From: Ulota crispa
Lineage: Eukaryota > Streptophyta > Bryopsida > Orthotrichales > Orthotrichaceae
Direction of reading: 5' to 3'
Length of the DNA: 64,000 bases
NCBI GenBank assembly: GCA_963920765.1
Contig: OY987245.1
Coordinates: 12,230,727 to 12,294,726 of the forward strand
The notes under the pieces are model-generated. The model saw nothing but the letters and a program-made list of their open reading frames with translations, searched no databases and was not told the origin of the DNA. Each line of letters opens with the position of its first letter. Position 1 is the first letter of the stretch. Of the stretch, positions 60,416 to 64,000 are shown piece after piece. Made by a program: the position numbers and the translations under genes.

Positions 60416-61282
60416 TACAATACCAGTTAGTATTGATAGGTAGAATTTGTCTTGGTATTCCAAAGAAGTTTGTATAACAAAAAATGTAATGGTCATTTTA
60501 ATCTCATATTTTTGGTATCTGATTCTCATGCAATCCCAATTTACCTTACCAAATCTTGGTTACTAAAATAAAAATCCTATTTTTGGTATGTTATTTTGTG
60601 TCAAAATCACGGTCTTACAAGAAAGTTGATCAAAACACACTAGTGATGAATTTTTAAAATTTGATTGCATGGATAGGTAGGAGACATCCAAACACACATC
60701 TTTCCTTTTAACAAACATTTTCAAAAAGTTCAAAATTCTATCAGTAGAGGTTCAAATGTTGGAGTGATTGTGACCAAATTTAGTACAATATATAATTCTT
60801 TAAAATAATTAAATTGTGCTATTTCACTCATACATTATGATTATATCTATACCTTTGAACATGATGATATGTTTATTTTGCCAAAAGCTAATTAAAAATG
60901 GAGATATATATTGTACTAAATTTGGTCACAATCACTCCAACATTTGAACCTCTATTGACAAAATTTTGAACTTTTTGAAAATGTTTGTTAAAAGGAAAGA
61001 TGTGTGTTTGGATGTCTCCTACCTATCCATGCAATCAAATTTTAAAAATTCATCACTAGTGTGTTTTGATCAACTTTCTTGTAAGACCGTGATTTTGACA
61101 CAAAATAACATACCAAAAATAAGATTTTTATTTTAGTAGCCAAGATTTGGTATGGTAGATTGGGATTGCATGAGAATCGTATACCAAAAATATGAGATTA
61201 AAATGACCATTACATTTTTTGTTATACAAACTTCTTTGAAATACCAAAACAGGTTCTACCTATCAATACTAACTGATACTAT
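60416..61282. mobile_element. Long foldback element (arms about 365 bp)
   Basis: Left 'accagttagtattgataggt' pairs with right 'acctatcaatactaactgat'. The arms stay nearly identical inward, for example 'acaagaaagttgatcaaaac' against its inverse near 61065-61085. A central unpaired segment of about 120 bp (60785-60905) is AT-rich. No coding frame. The neighbour at 61890-62795 is a diverged relative with the same order of motifs. Confidence 0.8.
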
Positions 61283-61889
61283 ACATAATTCCAAGATGAC
61301 GGCTGCTTATAAGCAACGGTGCAATTTGTTGTCAAGAACTTATCATGTTTTGAGTCCCCCATTTGCATCCACCACGCAGAACTCATCCTTTCGGCTCAAA
61401 TAGAGCTTTTTAATGATATTACCATTTCCCAAGAAATCTTCTCCTGCAGCTACTGTTTTGCTTTGAGGAGATGGACCGCTTATTCTATCTTCACCAGGTA
61501 TTTAAACTGGGCAGATGATGAAAATGGGCAAATTCGAGTGGTGCCTTCACATGAGCACTGAATCAACACTAACTTATATCTACCATGTGAGCATGTTGTG
61601 GCATTCGCAACTCCTACTATGTGCAATTTCAGGTATTTTAGAAAAAACAACTATAAGTTTAAAAAAATACAGGTTATTACCAGGAGTAATGACAAATGAA
61701 AATTAAAGCGTTCTTTGAATTATTTGATATGGACATCAAGATATTCATATGCAGCACGTGTGTACCTTCACCTTGTCTCCTCAGCAAACTAATGACTGAT
61801 GTCTCCACCCTAGCCTCGCAAGCCCTTTTCTTTTAGGCTTTTTTACAATTTTTATGCTATTTTATGTTTTTTTCATGTTTTATGAGCTG

Positions 61890-62795
61890 TTCGGATAAAA
61901 GTACCGCGCCCTTGTCATTGTTTTCGTTCACCCTGTTTTACAAATTCAAATCTTTTGGCATTTTATAAAATTAAATTAGCATTTTAGTATCTTGGTCACT
62001 GATCTTCACTTTTTATGCAATCTCAATCAAGCATATTAATTTTGAGTTTCAAAAAACCAAAATCTTATTTTTGGTGAATTATTTTATATGATATTCTTGG
62101 TTTTACTTGATGATTGGTTAAAAGAATTTGATGATAGATTTTTGAGATTCGATCACATGGATGCATATGAAACATCCATACATTCATCTTTTCTTTTAAC
62201 AAGCATCTCCAAAAAGTTATAAAATTCTTTCTATGTAGCTTTTAATGTTGAAGTTAACATGATCAAATCTTGTAAAATAGATATGTCTAATTTTTTAACC
62301 ATTTTTTTGACAAAATAACAATACCATTATGTTCATAGATTCAAGCCTTATCATATTTTATAAGTCAAATAACAAAATCTAATTATCATAATGAAAAATC
62401 TATTTTTCTAAGATTTGGTTGTGGTTACCCAACATTAAAATCTATATAGAAGGAATTTTATAACTTTTTGGAGATGCTTATTAAAAGAAAAGATGAGTGT
62501 ATGAATGTTTCCTATGCATCCATGCAATCAAATCTCAAAAATCTATCATCAAATTTTTTAACCAATTATCAAGTAAAACTAGAAACATCATGTAAAATAA
62601 TTTACCAAAAATAGGATTTTGGTTTTTTGAAACTCAAAATTGGTATGCTTGATTGAGATTGCATAAAAATTGAAGATTAGTGACCAGGACACTAAAATGT
62701 TGATTTAATTTTATAAAATGCCGAAGGATTTGAATTTGTAAAACAAGGTGAGCAAAAACAATGAGAAGGGCGCAGTACAAGATAAAAGTGGTTTG
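61890..62795. mobile_element. Long foldback element (arms about 400 bp), diverged relative
   Basis: Left 'gcgcccttgtcattgttttc' pairs with right 'aacaatgagaagggcgcagt'. Inner words 'acatccatacattcatcttt' and 'ccaaaaagttataaaattct' have inverse partners near 62500 and 62460. More mismatches than the 60416 element suggest greater age. Confidence 0.75.
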
Positions 62796-62842
62796 ACATG
62801 TGTAAAGTCCAATAATTGTATCCCATATAACAGACAATCTTA

Positions 62843-64000
62843 GAGCACCTCCATTGGTCTAGAATATCATAGACTCTCCAAGCGGTTTTGCCAGGGCCCG
62901 CGGTTGCAAAATTGGGCGTTTTTAGTTTGAGTCCCCACTGGTTTGGAGTGGCCACGAAAACAAACATCCAGTCTAGCAGGATGGTTTACAAATTTTATTC
63001 TTGCCACAAAGCTGTGGAACCCTGACCAAGTCAAGGGGGTCATGGATCAAGATACCTCATCCCAGTCACTTAGGCTTTTGGGGTTCCAATCAGGGGTGTG
63101 TATGGAGTACTGAAGGGTCAAAACCATAACAGAGACATGGCAATGCTGTGCAAAGCTTTGGCTGTGGGACTATGTTAGAGACGGTTTTTTCTTCTCTCTG
63201 TGGTTTGAGGATGCTAAAGCTTTGTGGGGATTTTATAGGGCTCAACTTTGGCCATTTGTTGGAAAGAATAGCCATGGATGCCTAGATTGCTAGACTGATG
63301 GCTCATAGAGAGGCCATTTGAGAGGATCATGAGGAAGACACAAGTAATTTCTACTATGTGTTGTCATTAAGACTAGGAGGACCTAGTGTGCCTAGGGAAC
63401 GTTCTTGGAGTGGGTCACATGAGGAGAAAGCCCCAAATTGGGAGAGGTATAGGCATGAGATGCACACCAGGATGATGCAGGATTATTTTGCAGAGTCACC
63501 AGTATTTGGTCCTAATCTTTTCCATTGGCATTATCACATGCAAAGTTCTCTACTTTTAAATACCATGGAGTGGGTGTGCGCTTGAGACACCTACTTTGTT
63601 TAGAAATGAGATGTTGCTGGTGTTTTGGGCTTATCTCCACACTAGAAGATCACCTCTTCTTTGCGGATGCTATGTTACAGCACTAGCGCTGATAGTATTG
63701 ATAAGTACTACAAGACGAGCGAGAGTATGGCAATGAAGTTGCTCAAGCGCTTTTGCGTTGCAGTTCAAGCAGAGTTCAAGGAGTATCACATGCGGCAACC
63801 TACACGAGCAGATTTTTTGAGGTAGTTGGCTATCAACGCCAACTGCAGATTTCCTCATATGTTTGCATCTTTTCATTGCATGCACTACAAGTGGAAGAAT
63901 TGCCATGTTGCATGGCAAGGCAATTATGGTGATTGTAGTGAACGGAAGTCTATCATTTCGGAAGCTACTGCAGATAGAAAACTGCACATATGACATGTGT
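62843..64000 (+). mobile_element. PIF/Harbinger DNA transposon, 5' part, runs off the window
   Basis: A transposase of PIF/Harbinger type (63274 onward) lies downstream of a candidate left terminus GAGCACCTCCATTGGTC, which is preceded by TTA (62840-62842), the TWA target of this superfamily. The 430-bp stretch between has no gene and would be the 5' leader. The right end is beyond the window. Confidence 0.7.
63274..64000 (+). pseudogene. PIF/Harbinger transposase (Plant_tran, ALP1-like), dead by stops, partial
   Basis: From ATG 63274 a single frame reads to the window end without any shift, but with eight in-frame stops (63283, 63319, 63586, 63604, 63610, 63646, 63823 and 63991). Family blocks: MMQDYFAESPVFGPNLFHWH, then AMKLLKRFCVAVQAEFKEYH, LAINANCRFPHMFASFHCMH, YKWKNCHVAWQGNYGD and ISEATADRKLHI. 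In the block matching the family's GSIDCMHW, the conserved D of the DDE triad reads H (ASFHCMHY). At least four stops fall where the family has Gln, Arg or Trp, as expected of C-to-T change on either strand. The protein would cut and paste the element; this copy cannot. Confidence 0.88.

Noticed and set aside
1-64000. LTR retrotransposon or retroviral remains
   Set aside because: No reverse transcriptase, protease, integrase or gag motif and no paired long direct repeats were recognised by eye.
1-64000. tRNA and rRNA genes
   Set aside because: No convincing A-box/B-box pair with a cloverleaf, and no conserved rRNA stretch was seen; small ncRNAs cannot be excluded without covariance models.

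Overview
The window looks like nuclear DNA of a plant-lineage organism (a streptophyte). It carries an intron-containing NPF/NRT1-PTR transporter gene and an intron-containing PLGG1-type chloroplast glycolate/glycerate translocator gene. Its mobile DNA is of plant type: CACTA, PIF/Harbinger, Stowaway-like, Helitron and many foldback MITEs. I cannot name the species. Sparse genes in long AT-rich spacers suggest a mid-sized or large genome. No rRNA, tRNA, CRISPR array, bacterial operon or LTR/retroviral element was recognised. All readings are by eye, without database searches. Layout: 1-10 kb holds a degraded CACTA (En/Spm) transposon with recognisable transposase modules (N-terminal Cys/His motif, TNP2 core, DUF4218, DUF4216). 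10-15 kb is AT-rich spacer with a foldback element, a 258-bp CACTA derivative with a clean 3-bp target duplication, and a Stowaway-like MITE. 15.4-17.3 kb has telomere-like repeats and a candidate gene of unknown function. 17.3-38 kb is non-coding spacer dominated by foldbacks, elements with TTAA at both ends, a 63-bp perfect hairpin, and Helitron-like elements, one with a G-rich minisatellite. 38.8-49 kb is the genic island: a four-exon NPF transporter (+, 39256-42049) and a nine-exon PLGG1-like gene (-, 43225-48674) lie tail to tail. Both gene models close in frame at every splice junction. Six of the eight PLGG1 introns hold MITEs. 49-58 kb has MITEs, an unrecognised open exon, a 313-bp tandem duplication, an 80-bp tandem repeat, a possible decayed gene on the minus strand, and Stowaway and CACTA MITEs. 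58.9-62.8 kb has a TTAA MITE followed by three consecutive foldbacks of 0.7-0.9 kb. 62.8 kb to the end is the 5' part of a PIF/Harbinger transposon whose transposase keeps one frame but has eight in-frame stops. Function: the two host genes are both membrane transporters, one (NPF) probably for nitrate, peptide or another small solute, the other (PLGG1-like) inferred to exchange photorespiratory glycolate and glycerate across the plastid envelope. Nothing in the sequence shows that they act together. The most interesting non-genic signal is a set of elements flanked by TTAA with termini CCCCTAAAGG or CCCCTGAGCGC, a piggyBac-like signature that I believe is unusual in plants.
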